A stretch of DNA of 64,000 nucleotides. It comes from Ciceribacter thiooxidans. Lineage in GTDB: Bacteria; Pseudomonadota; Alphaproteobacteria; Rhizobiales; Rhizobiaceae. The stretch lies in NCBI RefSeq assembly GCF_014126615.1, contig NZ_CP059897.1, forward strand, positions 248,001 to 312,000. The letters run 5' to 3'. Below are positions 8,500 to 17,768 of this stretch, in pieces. Position numbers and translations under genes: made by a program. The notes beneath the pieces are model-generated. The model saw only the letters and a program-made list of their open reading frames with translations, was not told the DNA's origin and did not search any database. The first letter of the stretch is position 1; every line of letters starts with the position of its first letter.

Positions 8500-10417
8500 T
8501 TGGTCACCGTCGGCAGGAACCGTGCAAGCGTCTGGCTGTCGAAGGGCTTGGGCAGCAGCGGGAACCGTTCTTCGGCCGCGATCCGCAAAGACGCTGAGGC
8601 AGGAAGGGAGCTCATGAGGGCGATCGGCATTCCTCCTCTTGCCAGAAGCGTTTCGGCAAGATCGAGGCCCGTACGTCCGCCCTTCAAGTGAATGTCGGCC
8701 AGCACGAGATCGAGTTGCGGAAGATCGACGAGACTTTCTGCTTCCTCAGCACTCGCCGCCTCAATAACCGAATGTCCGAGCGAGCAGAGCATATCGCGCA
8801 CGGTCTCGCGGATGTCGTCGCTGTCTTCGACCAGCAACACCGTGTGCAGCGGCTCCTCCTTGCTTGCTGGTCGATAAGGAAGCCGAAGCTCGACACGCGC
8901 ACCGCCTTCCGGACGGTTCTCCAGGCGCACGCTTCCGCCGGACATCGTTGCCTGATCATAGACCATGGAAAGGCCGAGACCGGAACCTTCGCCACCCTTC
9001 GTGGTGAAGAAGGGGTTAAGCGCGTGCTCAAGCGCTTCGGGCGAAAAGCCGGCCCCGGTGTCCAAAACAGAGAACTCGATCCAGGTTTCATGCACTGTGC
9101 GGACGCGCAGCGTGATGGTGCCCGGTTTCGCGCCGATGGCGTCCTTGGCGTTCAGGATCAGGTTCAGTAGCGAATCCTGTAACGAGCCGGCGTCGAGAAT
9201 GAGCGGAATGCCGATCGAAGGGATGTCGACGTCCAACCGGATATTGTCGGCCAGCGCCGGTCCCGCGAGACGCATCAAGTCCTTGATAAAATCGCAGAGA
9301 TTGACTGGCGCCGGCCTGAGCTCGCGCCGACCTGAAATGGATGCAATCCGGTCGGTGAGGTTGCCGCCGCGACGTGCCGCAGCGAGCGTCGAAGTCACCA
9401 GATCCTTCGCCCCCGGCGGCAAAGACATCTGTTCCAGCCTGCTCTGCAGTCCAAGAATAATCGTCAAGAGATTGGCGAAGTCATGCGCCAGCCCGGACGT
9501 CAACTGTGCGGCAAGTTCCCGCTTGCGCGTCTGCGCAAGCGCGGCACGCGCCTGGCTCTCCTCAGTAATGTCCGTCGACAGAATGTAGACGCCATGAATT
9601 GGCCCGTCATCATTTCGATCCGGAGTAAAGGCTGTTCGAATTCTCCGGCCCGAGTCGTCGTCCGTGAATTCGCAAATGGAGGAAACACCCGCCAGCGCGC
9701 GGACGAGATAGGGTTTGATCTTGGCAAATGAGCTTTCGCCCAGCACATCGCGCCCCGTGAGCCCGACGATCTGCGAGGGGCGCCCGGGAATGACCGATGA
9801 GAGACGTCGGTTGGTATAGGTGTAGCGAAAATTGCAATCGACATGGGCAATGTGCGCGGGATCATTTCCGTTGTCAGGCGGATGCGCGCCTCCATTTCAG
9901 CCAACTGGTTCTTGGCCGCCTCGAGCGCCGTGTTGGCCGCAGAAAGAGCCCTGTTCGTCTCGGAAAGGCGTTCGGTGTTGGACAGAAGCTGCTCCGAAAG
10001 CTCGGCAGAGCGGGTCCGCAGCATCTGCTGCTGTATCCGTACTTCGGTGATATCCGTGTAGACCGTAACCCAGCCGCCCTGCGGCAAGGGAAACCCCTCG
10101 ACCGAAACCCAGCGGCCGTTTGGCCGCATGCGTTCGAGGTAGTGCGGAACGAAGGCCTGCGCAGCCTTCACGCGCGTGCGAACCGCCTCTTCCGCATCGT
10201 CGACCGAGCCATACTCGCCCCTCAGCACCAGATATCGGATCGTCTCCTCGAAGCTCACCCCCGGTGACACGAAGGCATCCGGAAAGTCGAACATATCCTG
10301 ATAACGACGGTTGCAGACGGCAAGTTTCAAATCGCTGTCGAAGATCGACAACGCCTGACTGATCAGGTTCAGGCCCGTCTTGATGAGGCCTTTGTGCTCC
10401 TCCTCGGAAAGCGGCAT
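8496..10417 (-). pseudogene. PAS-containing hybrid sensor histidine kinase, frameshifted
   Basis: If one base is restored near 9855-9860, this encodes a kinase of about 640 residues. Its order is: an N-terminal PAS domain (LNLISQALSIFDSDLKLAVCNRRYQDMF), a coiled coil (RTRSAELSEQLLSNTERLSETNRALS), a second PAS domain (VDCNFRYTYTNRRLSS...), an H-box with the phospho-acceptor His in LAHDFANLL, an ATPase domain (NAKDAI, DTGAGF, GEGSGLGLSM), and a C-terminal receiver domain (LVEDSDDIRE, DLVLADIHLKGG). No membrane segment is visible, so sensing is cytoplasmic. As given, the frame changes after ...LTTEMIP; the gene would otherwise make a kinase-less fragment. A single G/C lost in a CGCGGG run explains it. 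It is co-transcribed with the response regulator downstream. Confidence 0.82.
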
Positions 10418-10606
10418 CCGATCCTTCTCCCTCCTGCATGGCTACCATCCGCGGAGGGACTGGGGAAGGGGCAATCATCGCTGTCACAATTCGTAAGATT
10501 TCAGAAAAAATGACGAAAAGCTTTGCGGCGAGAGTTGTGAATGAACGGTAGCCGGACGGTAGATCAGGCGCCGTCCAGCCCTGCACGGGTCAAGGGGAGG
10601 AACGAC

Positions 10607-12574
10607 ATGACAGACCGGCAGCCCGGCTCGGGGCTTGCGTCTATTCCGGCACTGATGGCGAGGAACGCGCAAATGCTGTCGCGGCGCCCGGCCTATCGGG
10701 AAAAGGAGTTCGGCATCTGGCAGACCTGGACCTGGGCCGAAGCGTATGCGGAGACGCGGGCACTGGCCATGGGCTTCCTGGCGCTCGGGCTGAAACGCGG
10801 TGACTTCATCGCAGTCGTAGGACGCAACCGCCCTTCCCTCTACTGGTCGATCGTCGCCGCGCAGATGTGCGGTGCCGTCCCGGTGCCGCTTTACCAGGAC
10901 GCCGTCGCCGACGAGGCGGAATACGTGCTGGAACACTGCGGTGCGCGGCTCGTCGTGTGCGGTGACCAGGAGCAGGTCGACAAGGTGATCGAGGTTCAGG
11001 AACGCATCAAGTCCATCGATCAAGTCGTGTATGTCGACAAGCGCGGAATGCGCAAATACGACCATTCACGGATGAACGCTCTTGCCGATGTGCTGTCGGA
11101 AGGCAGGGCGGCGCACCACCGGTTCGAGGCAGAGCTTGACCAGCGTATCGCGGCGCTCACCTATGACGACCCCTGTGTGATGCTCTATACGTCGGGCACG
11201 ACGGCCAAGCCCAAGGGCGTTGTTCTCTCCAATCGGAATATTATCGAGACATCGCGCAATTCCTGCGAATTCGATCACCTCGGCCCTTCTGAGGAAATTC
11301 TGGCCTACCTGCCGATGGCCTGGGTGGGCGATTTCATCTTCTCGATGGGGCAGGCGATTTGGGCCGGCTTTTGCGTCAATTGTCCCGAAAGCCCGGCCAC
11401 CATGATGAACGATCTGCGGGAAATCGGACCGACCTATTTCTTCGCACCGCCTCGCGTCTTCGAAAGCCAGCTGACCAACGTAATGATCCGCATGGAAGAT
11501 GCGGCACCTTTGAAGCGATGGCTGTTCCGCATCTTCATGGACCATGCCCGCAAGGTGGGTCCCGCGATCCTTGACGGACGGCCTGTCCCGACCTTGGACC
11601 GATTGAAATACCTGTTGGGCGATCTCGTGATCTACGGTCCGCTGAAAAACACGCTGGGCTTCAGCCGCATTCGTGTGGGTTACACGGCCGGCGAGGCCAT
11701 CGGGCCTGAGATCTTCGACTTTTACCGCTCGCTCGGCATCAACCTGAAGCAGCTCTACGGCCAGACGGAGGCCAGCGTTTTCATCACACAACAGCCGGAC
11801 GGCCAGGTGCGTTCCGATACCGTCGGCGTGCCTTCGCCCGGCGTCGAGGTGAAGATCGCCGAGAGTGGAGAGGTCTTCTATCGAAGCCCCGGAACCTTCC
11901 TGGAATATTACCGGAATCCGGAAAGCACGGCCTCCGTCAAGGACCTTGATGGCTGGGTTGCAACCGGCGACGCGGGTTTCTTCGATGAGGAAACCGGGCA
12001 CTTGCGCATCATCGACCGGGCCAAGGACGTCGGCAAGATGGCCAACGGCCATCTGTTTGCCCCGAAATATGTCGAGAACAAGCTAAAGTTCTACCCGAGC
12101 ATCCTGGAAGCCGTCGTCTTCGGCGCCGGTCTGGAACGGTGTTGCGCCTTCATCAACATCGACCTGACGGCTGTCGGCAATTGGGCCGAGCGCAACAACA
12201 TCGCCTATTCCAGTTATCAGGAACTCGCGGGCCACCCGCTGGTTTACGACATGATCCGCGGCCACGTCGAGGAGGTGAACCGGTCACTCGCCGCCGACAG
12301 CATGCTCGCCGGCTGCCAGATCCACCGCTTCCTGATCCTGCACAAGGAGCTGGATGCCGATGACGGCGAACTGACCCGCACGAGAAAGGTCCGCCGCAAC
12401 ATCATCGCCGAGAAATACCACGACCTCATCGCCGCACTTTACGACGGCTCGACGAGCATCAGCACGCAGACGGAAGTCACCTACGAAGATGGTCGCAAGG
12501 GGCTGCTGAGAGCGACGCTGCAGATCGCGGATGCGGCGACCGTTCCCATTCCCGAACGGAGGGCCGCCGCATGA
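10607..12574 (+). CDS. AMP-forming long-chain/aryl acyl-CoA synthetase
   Basis: A 655-residue member of the adenylate-forming (ANL) family that activates a carboxylic acid to its CoA thioester with ATP. The start is the ATG at 10607, which has AGGGGAGG six bases upstream. The P-loop is YTSGTTAKPKGVVLS, the A5-type motif is LYGQTEAS, and the A7-type motif is VATGDAGFFDEETGHLRIIDRAKD. The hinge/Lys region is atypical (GKMANGHLFAPKYVE). The long form resembles the FadD15-type synthetases. It overlaps the next gene (ATPase) by ATGA and so opens an operon with a Liv-type importer and a second CoA ligase. Its substrate is presumably the acid brought in by that importer. Confidence 0.9.
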   Translation: MTDRQPGSGLASIPALMARNAQMLSRRPAYREKEFGIWQTWTWAEAYAETRALAMGFLALGLKRGDFIAVVGRNRPSLYWSIVAAQMCGAVPVPLYQDAVADEAEYVLEHCGARLVVCGDQEQVDKVIEVQERIKSIDQVVYVDKRGMRKYDHSRMNALADVLSEGRAAHHRFEAELDQRIAALTYDDPCVMLYTSGTTAKPKGVVLSNRNIIETSRNSCEFDHLGPSEEILAYLPMAWVGDFIFSMGQAIWAGFCVNCPESPATMMNDLREIGPTYFFAPPRVFESQLTNVMIRMEDAAPLKRWLFRIFMDHARKVGPAILDGRPVPTLDRLKYLLGDLVIYGPLKNTLGFSRIRVGYTAGEAIGPEIFDFYRSLGINLKQLYGQTEASVFITQQPDGQVRSDTVGVPSPGVEVKIAESGEVFYRSPGTFLEYYRNPESTASVKDLDGWVATGDAGFFDEETGHLRIIDRAKDVGKMANGHLFAPKYVENKLKFYPSILEAVVFGAGLERCCAFINIDLTAVGNWAERNNIAYSSYQELAGHPLVYDMIRGHVEEVNRSLAADSMLAGCQIHRFLILHKELDADDGELTRTRKVRRNIIAEKYHDLIAALYDGSTSISTQTEVTYEDGRKGLLRATLQIADAATVPIPERRAAA

Positions 12575-13398
12575 ATGCGCAGACCCCCCTCACCACCTTC
12601 ACCACCACCGCCGATGGCCGGAAGATCGGCGACATTCTGATGGAGATGAAGAACATCACTCTTCGCTTTGGCGGGGTGAAGGCCGTCACCGACATCAGTT
12701 TCGATATCCGCGAGGGTGAAATTCGTTCGATCATCGGTCCGAATGGCGCGGGCAAGTCCTCGATGCTGAACGTCATTTCGGGTTTCTACGTACCACAGGA
12801 GGGCGAAGTCTGGTTTCGTGGCGCGCGTCGGCCGGCGATAAAACCCTACAAGGTCGCCCGCCAGGGCATTGCCCGTACATTTCAGAACATCGCACTCTTC
12901 GACGGCATGAGCGTTCTCGACAACATCATGACCGGCCGGTTGACGTTGATGAAGACCGGCCTGCTGCGACAGGCGCTCTGGTGGGGGGCGGCGGAGAGAG
13001 AGGAAACCGCTCATCGGGAGAAGGTCGAAAAGATCATCGACTTTCTGGAAATCCAGGCAATCCGCAAGACGTCCGTCGGACGGCTTCCCTATGGCCTGAA
13101 GAAGCGGGTGGAACTGGCGCGCGCATTGGCTGCCGAACCGAAACTTCTGCTGCTCGACGAGCCGATGGCGGGGATGAATGTCGAGGAAAAGGAGGACATG
13201 TGCCGCTTCATCCTCGACGTGAACGATGAGTTCGGAACGACGATCGTGCTCATCGAACACGACATGGGGGTCGTCATGGACCTCTCCGACCGCGTCGTCG
13301 TGATGGATTACGGCAAGAAGATCGGTGACGGCACACCGGACGAGGTGCGCAACAGCCAAGCGGTGATCGACGCCTATCTGGGGGTCTCCCATGAGTAG
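12571..13398 (+). CDS. Branched-chain/organic-acid ABC transporter ATP-binding protein (LivG type)
   Basis: A 275-residue ATPase of a HAAT-family importer. Walker A is GPNGAGKSS (about residues 56-64), Walker B is LLLLDEPMAGM, and the switch His is in VLIEHDMG. The signature region LPYGLKKRVELARAL lacks LSGGQ, which is normal for LivG proteins. It carries a 20-residue extension before the ATPase fold. It sits in the operon between the acyl-CoA synthetase and the LivH permease. The amino-acid name is inherited from the family; the two CoA ligases in the operon make an aromatic or fatty acid a likelier substrate. Confidence 0.92.
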   Translation: MNAQTPLTTFTTTADGRKIGDILMEMKNITLRFGGVKAVTDISFDIREGEIRSIIGPNGAGKSSMLNVISGFYVPQEGEVWFRGARRPAIKPYKVARQGIARTFQNIALFDGMSVLDNIMTGRLTLMKTGLLRQALWWGAAEREETAHREKVEKIIDFLEIQAIRKTSVGRLPYGLKKRVELARALAAEPKLLLLDEPMAGMNVEEKEDMCRFILDVNDEFGTTIVLIEHDMGVVMDLSDRVVVMDYGKKIGDGTPDEVRNSQAVIDAYLGVSHE

Positions 13399-13428
13399 AA
13401 ATCGAAAGAAGGCAAGGAGAGCTGCCTG

Positions 13429-14415
13429 ATGCCCGACACCGTCTATTACGCGCTCGAGGTCACGCTGAACGGTTTGATGTCCGGCGTCATGTATGCGCTT
13501 GTAGCGCTGGGCTTCGTGCTGATCTTCAAGGCGAGCGGCATCTTCAACTATGCGCAGGGCGTTCTTGCGCTGTTCGCCGCGTTGACGCTCGTCGGCATCA
13601 TGGACGGCCAAGTCCCCTTCGCGCACCTCATCAATGCACTCTTTGGCACGAGCCTCCATCATTTCGGCTTCAAGGTGCCGGCGCTGATCGCCATCCTGAT
13701 CACCGCAGGCGTCATGACCCTGCTCGCCGTCCTGGTAGAGCGCTATGTGCTCAAGCACCTCGTCAACCAGGAGCCGATCATCCTGTTCATGGCAACGATC
13801 GGTCTTGCCTACTTCCTCGAGGGCCTTGGCGACGCGATGTGGGGCTCCGACATTAAAACGCTCGACATCGGCCTGCCGAAGGGCATCGACGAGACGATCG
13901 AAAGTGTCACGAACGACTGGTTCGGCTACGGCTTCTTTATCGACCGGCTGGATATCGTCGCGACCGTTATCGCGGCCCTGCTCGTACTCGCGCTCACCGT
14001 CTTCTCGCAATACTCCAAGCAGGGCCGGGCGTTGCGTGCAGTTGCGGATGACCATCAAGCGGCGCTGTCCGTCGGTATTTCGCTGCGTTTCATCTGGGCC
14101 CTCGTCTGGTCCATCGCCGGCGTCGTGGCCCTGGTTGCGGGCATCATGTGGGGCTCGAAATCGGGGGTCCAGTTCAGCCTGTCCCTGATCGCGCTGAAGG
14201 CCCTGCCGGTCCTGATGCTCGGCGGCTTCACCTCCATTCCCGGCGCCATCGTTGGCGGACTCATCATCGGCATGGGCGAAAAACTCTTCGAGTTCTTCGT
14301 CGGCCCGCTGGTCGGCGGCGCGACAGAAAACTGGTTCGCCTATGTGCTCGCGCTGGTCTTCCTCGTCTTCAGGCCGCAGGGCCTGTTCGGCGAACGCATC
14401 ATCGAAAGGGTCTGA
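13429..14415 (+). CDS. ABC transporter permease (LivH type)
   Basis: A 328-residue inner-membrane permease of the HAAT importer family with about eight membrane segments. Family landmarks are LNGLMSGVMYALVALGFVLIFKASGIFNYAQGVL at the N terminus and the cytoplasmic coupling loop GRALRAVADDHQAALSVGI. The start ATG at 13429 follows AAGGAGAG. It lies three bases before the LivM permease gene; the two proteins form the membrane channel. Confidence 0.93.
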   Translation: MPDTVYYALEVTLNGLMSGVMYALVALGFVLIFKASGIFNYAQGVLALFAALTLVGIMDGQVPFAHLINALFGTSLHHFGFKVPALIAILITAGVMTLLAVLVERYVLKHLVNQEPIILFMATIGLAYFLEGLGDAMWGSDIKTLDIGLPKGIDETIESVTNDWFGYGFFIDRLDIVATVIAALLVLALTVFSQYSKQGRALRAVADDHQAALSVGISLRFIWALVWSIAGVVALVAGIMWGSKSGVQFSLSLIALKALPVLMLGGFTSIPGAIVGGLIIGMGEKLFEFFVGPLVGGATENWFAYVLALVFLVFRPQGLFGERIIERV

Positions 14416-14418
14416 GAC

Positions 14419-15495
14419 ATGCTCTACCGCGAGGCCGGTGACTTCAAGACAACCTATGTGGCCGACAGCCAGACCTTTCCGATCAAATTCGACCGGATCC
14501 GCTATTACATCGTGGTGGCGATCGCCTTCGGGGTCATCCCCTTCGTGATCGACGACTACTGGGCAAATGCGGTCTTCGTGCCTTTCCTGATCTACGCCAT
14601 CGCGGCCATCGGCCTCAACATCCTGACCGGCTATTGCGGTCAGGTAAGCCTCGGCACCGGCGGATTCATGGCGGTCGGCGCCTATGCCTGCTACAAGCTG
14701 ATGACGGCGATGCCCGATGTGCCGATCATCGTGCATGTCCTGCTGGCAGGTCTCATCACGGCCTTCGTCGGTGTCCTGTTCGGATTGCCCAGCCTCAGGA
14801 TCAAGGGCTTCTATCTCGCCGTCGCGACCCTTGCCGCGCAATTCTTCCTGGTCTGGCTCTTCAACAAGGTGCCGTGGTTTTTCAACTATTCGGCCTCCGG
14901 CCAGATCACGGCACCGGAACGCAGTCTCTTCGGTATTGCAGTGACGGGCGCCAGCACGCCGGCCTGGGCCAAGTACCTCTTCTGCCTCATCATACTCTTC
15001 ACCCTCGCCTGGCTTGCCCGCAATCTGACGCGCGGTTCCGTCGGCCGTCGCTGGATGGCGATCCGCGATATGGATATCGCCGCCGAGATCATTGGCGTGA
15101 ATCCGCTGACGGCCAAGCTTTCGGCCTTCGCCGTCTCATCCTTCTACATCGGCATCGCGGGCGCTCTCTTCTTTACGGTCTACCTCGGCGCCGTCGAGGT
15201 CGGCGAGGCTTTCGGCATCCAGAAGAGCTTCCTCGTGCTGTTCATGGTCATCATCGGCGGGCTTGGATCGATCTTCGGAAGCTTCGCCGGAGCGGCCTTC
15301 CTCGTGCTGCTGCCGGTACTCCTCAAGAACGTGCTCGTCGGTCGGTTGGGCTGGCCGACGGACCTCGCGGCAAATCTCGAGCTGATCATCGTTGGCGGAC
15401 TGATCATCATCTTCCTCATCGTGGAACCGCACGGGCTCAATCAGCTGTGGCGGGTTGCGAAGGAGAAACTGCGTCTATGGCCCTTCCCTCATTAG
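14419..15495 (+). CDS. ABC transporter permease (LivM type)
   Basis: A 358-residue inner-membrane permease, the heterodimer partner of the LivH-type protein. A cytoplasmic N-terminal stretch of about 30 residues precedes the first membrane segment. Landmarks are ILTGYCGQVSLGTGGFMAVGAYACY, LPSLRIKGFYLAVATLAAQF and the coupling segment GRRWMAIRDMDIAAEIIGVN. It ends 74 bp before the binding-protein gene. The substrate is not defined by the sequence. Confidence 0.93.
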   Translation: MLYREAGDFKTTYVADSQTFPIKFDRIRYYIVVAIAFGVIPFVIDDYWANAVFVPFLIYAIAAIGLNILTGYCGQVSLGTGGFMAVGAYACYKLMTAMPDVPIIVHVLLAGLITAFVGVLFGLPSLRIKGFYLAVATLAAQFFLVWLFNKVPWFFNYSASGQITAPERSLFGIAVTGASTPAWAKYLFCLIILFTLAWLARNLTRGSVGRRWMAIRDMDIAAEIIGVNPLTAKLSAFAVSSFYIGIAGALFFTVYLGAVEVGEAFGIQKSFLVLFMVIIGGLGSIFGSFAGAAFLVLLPVLLKNVLVGRLGWPTDLAANLELIIVGGLIIIFLIVEPHGLNQLWRVAKEKLRLWPFPH

Positions 15496-15569
15496 GGGGC
15501 CGGTCCCGAATGCCGCGGCGGGGAACTGCGGCCTTGTTGTGAATTCGTCTTTGTCTGGGAGGAAATGAG

Positions 15570-16856
15570 ATGAAGAAGATGCTTGCAGCCTTTGCGGCGG
15601 CCACCATGCTGATGAGCAGTATGCCGGCCTCTGCCGATCTGATCGTGCCGAACCTGTCCTATCGGACGGGCCCCTATGCACCGGGTGGCATACCCTATGC
15701 TGACGGTTTCAATGACTATTTCACCTTGCTCAACGAGCGCGACGGCGGCATCGGCGGTGAGAAGATCCAGGTTCCCGAATGCGAGACCGCATACAATACC
15801 GAGAAGGGGGTGGAGTGCTACGAGGCCACGAAGGGTCAAGGGGCGCTGGTCTACAACCCGCTCTCGACCGGGATCACCTATCAGCTGATCCCCAAGGTCT
15901 CGGCCGACGGCATCCCGCTCTACACGCCCGGTTATGGCCGCACCTCGGCGGCAAATGGCAAGGTCTTCGAATGGGTCTTCAACTACCCGGCGAATTATTG
16001 GGACGGCGCCAGCGTCGCCATCCGCTACCTGCTCGACCAGAACGGTGGCGACCTGAAGGGCAAGAAGATCGCGCTGGTCTACCATAACTCGGCCTATGGC
16101 AAGGAGCCGATCCGCACGCTCACGGAGCTATCCAAGAAGCACGGCTACGATCTGTTGCAGATCCCAGTCGATCATCCGGGCCAGGAGCAGAAGAGCCAGT
16201 GGCTGCAGATCCGCCGCGAAAAACCTGATTACGTGCTGATGTGGGGGTGGGGCGTGATGAACGCGGTGGCGATCCAGGAGGCCGCCAACATCAACTATCC
16301 GATGGAGAATTTCATCGGCGTCTGGTGGTCCGGTTCGGAAAACGACGTTCTGCCTGCGGGCATGGGCGCCAACGGCTACAAGTCGCTCGCCATGCACGGC
16401 ACGGGCATGGATTATCCGCTCTACGGCGACCTCAAGAAATACGTGATCGATGCCGGCAAGGCGAGCGGCGCCGGTGACCAATTCGGCTCCGTTCTCTACT
16501 CGCGCGGAATGTATGCTGCATTGGTGATTTCCGAAGCCATCCGCAAGGCGCAGCAGATCACCGGCAAGTCGAACATCACCGCCGCAGACCTGCGTGACGG
16601 CTTCGAGCAGTTGGAGATCACCGAGGCGCGCATGACGGAGCTCGGCCTTCCGAAGTTCGGCCAGCCATTCAAGGCCTCCTGCTCCGACCATGGCGGCCCC
16701 GGCGCCGCGCTGCTCCAACAATGGGATGCGTCGGCGAAGAAGTGGAACCTCATCACGGACTTCATAGCGCCGGACGACGAGGTCCTGACGCCGCTGATCA
16801 TGGAAGATTCCGCCGCTTACGCTGCGGAAAACAAGATCGCAGAACGCTGCAAATGA
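15570..16856 (+). CDS. Periplasmic substrate-binding protein of Liv-type ABC transporter
   Basis: A 428-residue secreted binding protein (Peripla_BP_6 family). The start ATG at 15570 follows GGGAGGAA. The signal peptide is MKKMLAAFAAATMLMSSMPASA, cleaved before DLIVPN. The mature protein shows the branched-chain amino-acid-binding fold (LSYRTGPYAPGGIPYADGFNDYF, IALVYHNSAYGKEP). Proteins of this branch often serve aromatic acids or short-chain amides rather than leucine. The context, with two CoA ligases in the operon, supports an acid that is activated after uptake. A strong hairpin follows the gene. Confidence 0.9.
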   Translation: MKKMLAAFAAATMLMSSMPASADLIVPNLSYRTGPYAPGGIPYADGFNDYFTLLNERDGGIGGEKIQVPECETAYNTEKGVECYEATKGQGALVYNPLSTGITYQLIPKVSADGIPLYTPGYGRTSAANGKVFEWVFNYPANYWDGASVAIRYLLDQNGGDLKGKKIALVYHNSAYGKEPIRTLTELSKKHGYDLLQIPVDHPGQEQKSQWLQIRREKPDYVLMWGWGVMNAVAIQEAANINYPMENFIGVWWSGSENDVLPAGMGANGYKSLAMHGTGMDYPLYGDLKKYVIDAGKASGAGDQFGSVLYSRGMYAALVISEAIRKAQQITGKSNITAADLRDGFEQLEITEARMTELGLPKFGQPFKASCSDHGGPGAALLQQWDASAKKWNLITDFIAPDDEVLTPLIMEDSAAYAAENKIAERCK

Positions 16857-16862
16857 ACCGGA

Positions 16863-16893
16863 GGGTGCCCCGGCTGAACGCCCGGGGCATCCC
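16863..16893 (+). terminator. Strong stem-loop after binding-protein gene
   Basis: GGG-TGCCCCGG (16863-16873) pairs with CCGGGGCA-T-CCC (16882-16893) around an 8-base loop, giving 11 bp with one bulged base. No T run follows, so it is more likely an mRNA-stabilising or partial terminator hairpin between the abundant binding protein and the downstream ATPase gene. Confidence 0.6.
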
Positions 16894-16917
16894 TTCACTC
16901 TTGCCGGGACGACACTC

Positions 16918-17742
16918 ATGCTGAATGCGACCAACGCGAATGGGACCTTGCTGGAGGTCAACAATATCGAGGTGATCTACAATCACGTGATCCTCGTCTT
17001 GAAGGGCGTGAGCCTCTCCGTCCCGAAGGGCGGCGTGACGGCGCTGCTCGGAGGTAACGGCGCCGGCAAGACCACCACCTTGAAAGCCATCTCCAATCTT
17101 CTGAAGTCGGAGCGTGGTGAAGTCACCAAGGGCAGCATCGTCTATCGCGGCGATCGCGTTCAGGATCTTTCACCGGCAGATCTGGTACGCCGCGGCGTGG
17201 TCCAGGTGATGGAAGGGCGTCATTGTTTCGAGCATCTGACGGTGGAGGAGAACCTTTTGACCGGCGCGTATATCCGCCGGGACAGCAAAGCCGATATCCG
17301 CCGCGATCTCGATATGGTCTACACCTATTTTCCGCGCCTGAAAGAGCGGCGCAAATCGCAGGCCGGCTATACTTCGGGTGGCGAACAGCAGATGACGGCG
17401 ATTGGCCGCGCGCTCATGAGCCGCCCGGAAACCATTCTCCTCGACGAGCCCAGCATGGGACTCGCGCCACAGCTGGTCGAGCAGATCTTCGAGATCGTGA
17501 AGAACGTGAACGAGGGCGAAGGCGTCACTTTCCTGCTGGCCGAACAGAACACCAATGTGGCGCTGCGCTATGCCCACTACGGCTACATTCTGGAAAGCGG
17601 TCGCGTGGTGATGGACGGCTCCGCCAGGGATCTGCGCGAAAACCCGGACGTCAAGGAATTCTATCTCGGCATGTCGGACAAAGGACGCAACAGCTTCCGT
17701 GATGTCCGAAGCTACCGCCGCCGCAAACGGTGGTTGGCATGA
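16918..17742 (+). CDS. ABC transporter ATP-binding protein (LivF type)
   Basis: A 274-residue ATPase, the second nucleotide-binding subunit of the Liv-type importer. Walker A is GGNGAGKTTT, the signature TSGGEQQM, Walker B TILLDEPSMGL, and the switch region AEQN carries Gln-Asn in place of His, as usual in LivF. It has a basic C-terminal tail (RSYRRRKRWLA). Its end lies 26 bp before the start of the second CoA ligase gene. Confidence 0.92.
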   Translation: MLNATNANGTLLEVNNIEVIYNHVILVLKGVSLSVPKGGVTALLGGNGAGKTTTLKAISNLLKSERGEVTKGSIVYRGDRVQDLSPADLVRRGVVQVMEGRHCFEHLTVEENLLTGAYIRRDSKADIRRDLDMVYTYFPRLKERRKSQAGYTSGGEQQMTAIGRALMSRPETILLDEPSMGLAPQLVEQIFEIVKNVNEGEGVTFLLAEQNTNVALRYAHYGYILESGRVVMDGSARDLRENPDVKEFYLGMSDKGRNSFRDVRSYRRRKRWLA

Positions 17743-17768
17743 GGGCAGCGGAAGCAAGGAAAGACATC

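Noticed and set aside
12481..14841. A 786-codon open frame on the minus strand over the livG-livH region
   Set aside because: It is an antisense shadow rich in Asp, Glu, His and Arg with no fold-like pattern; the plus strand carries two textbook transporter genes with ribosome sites.
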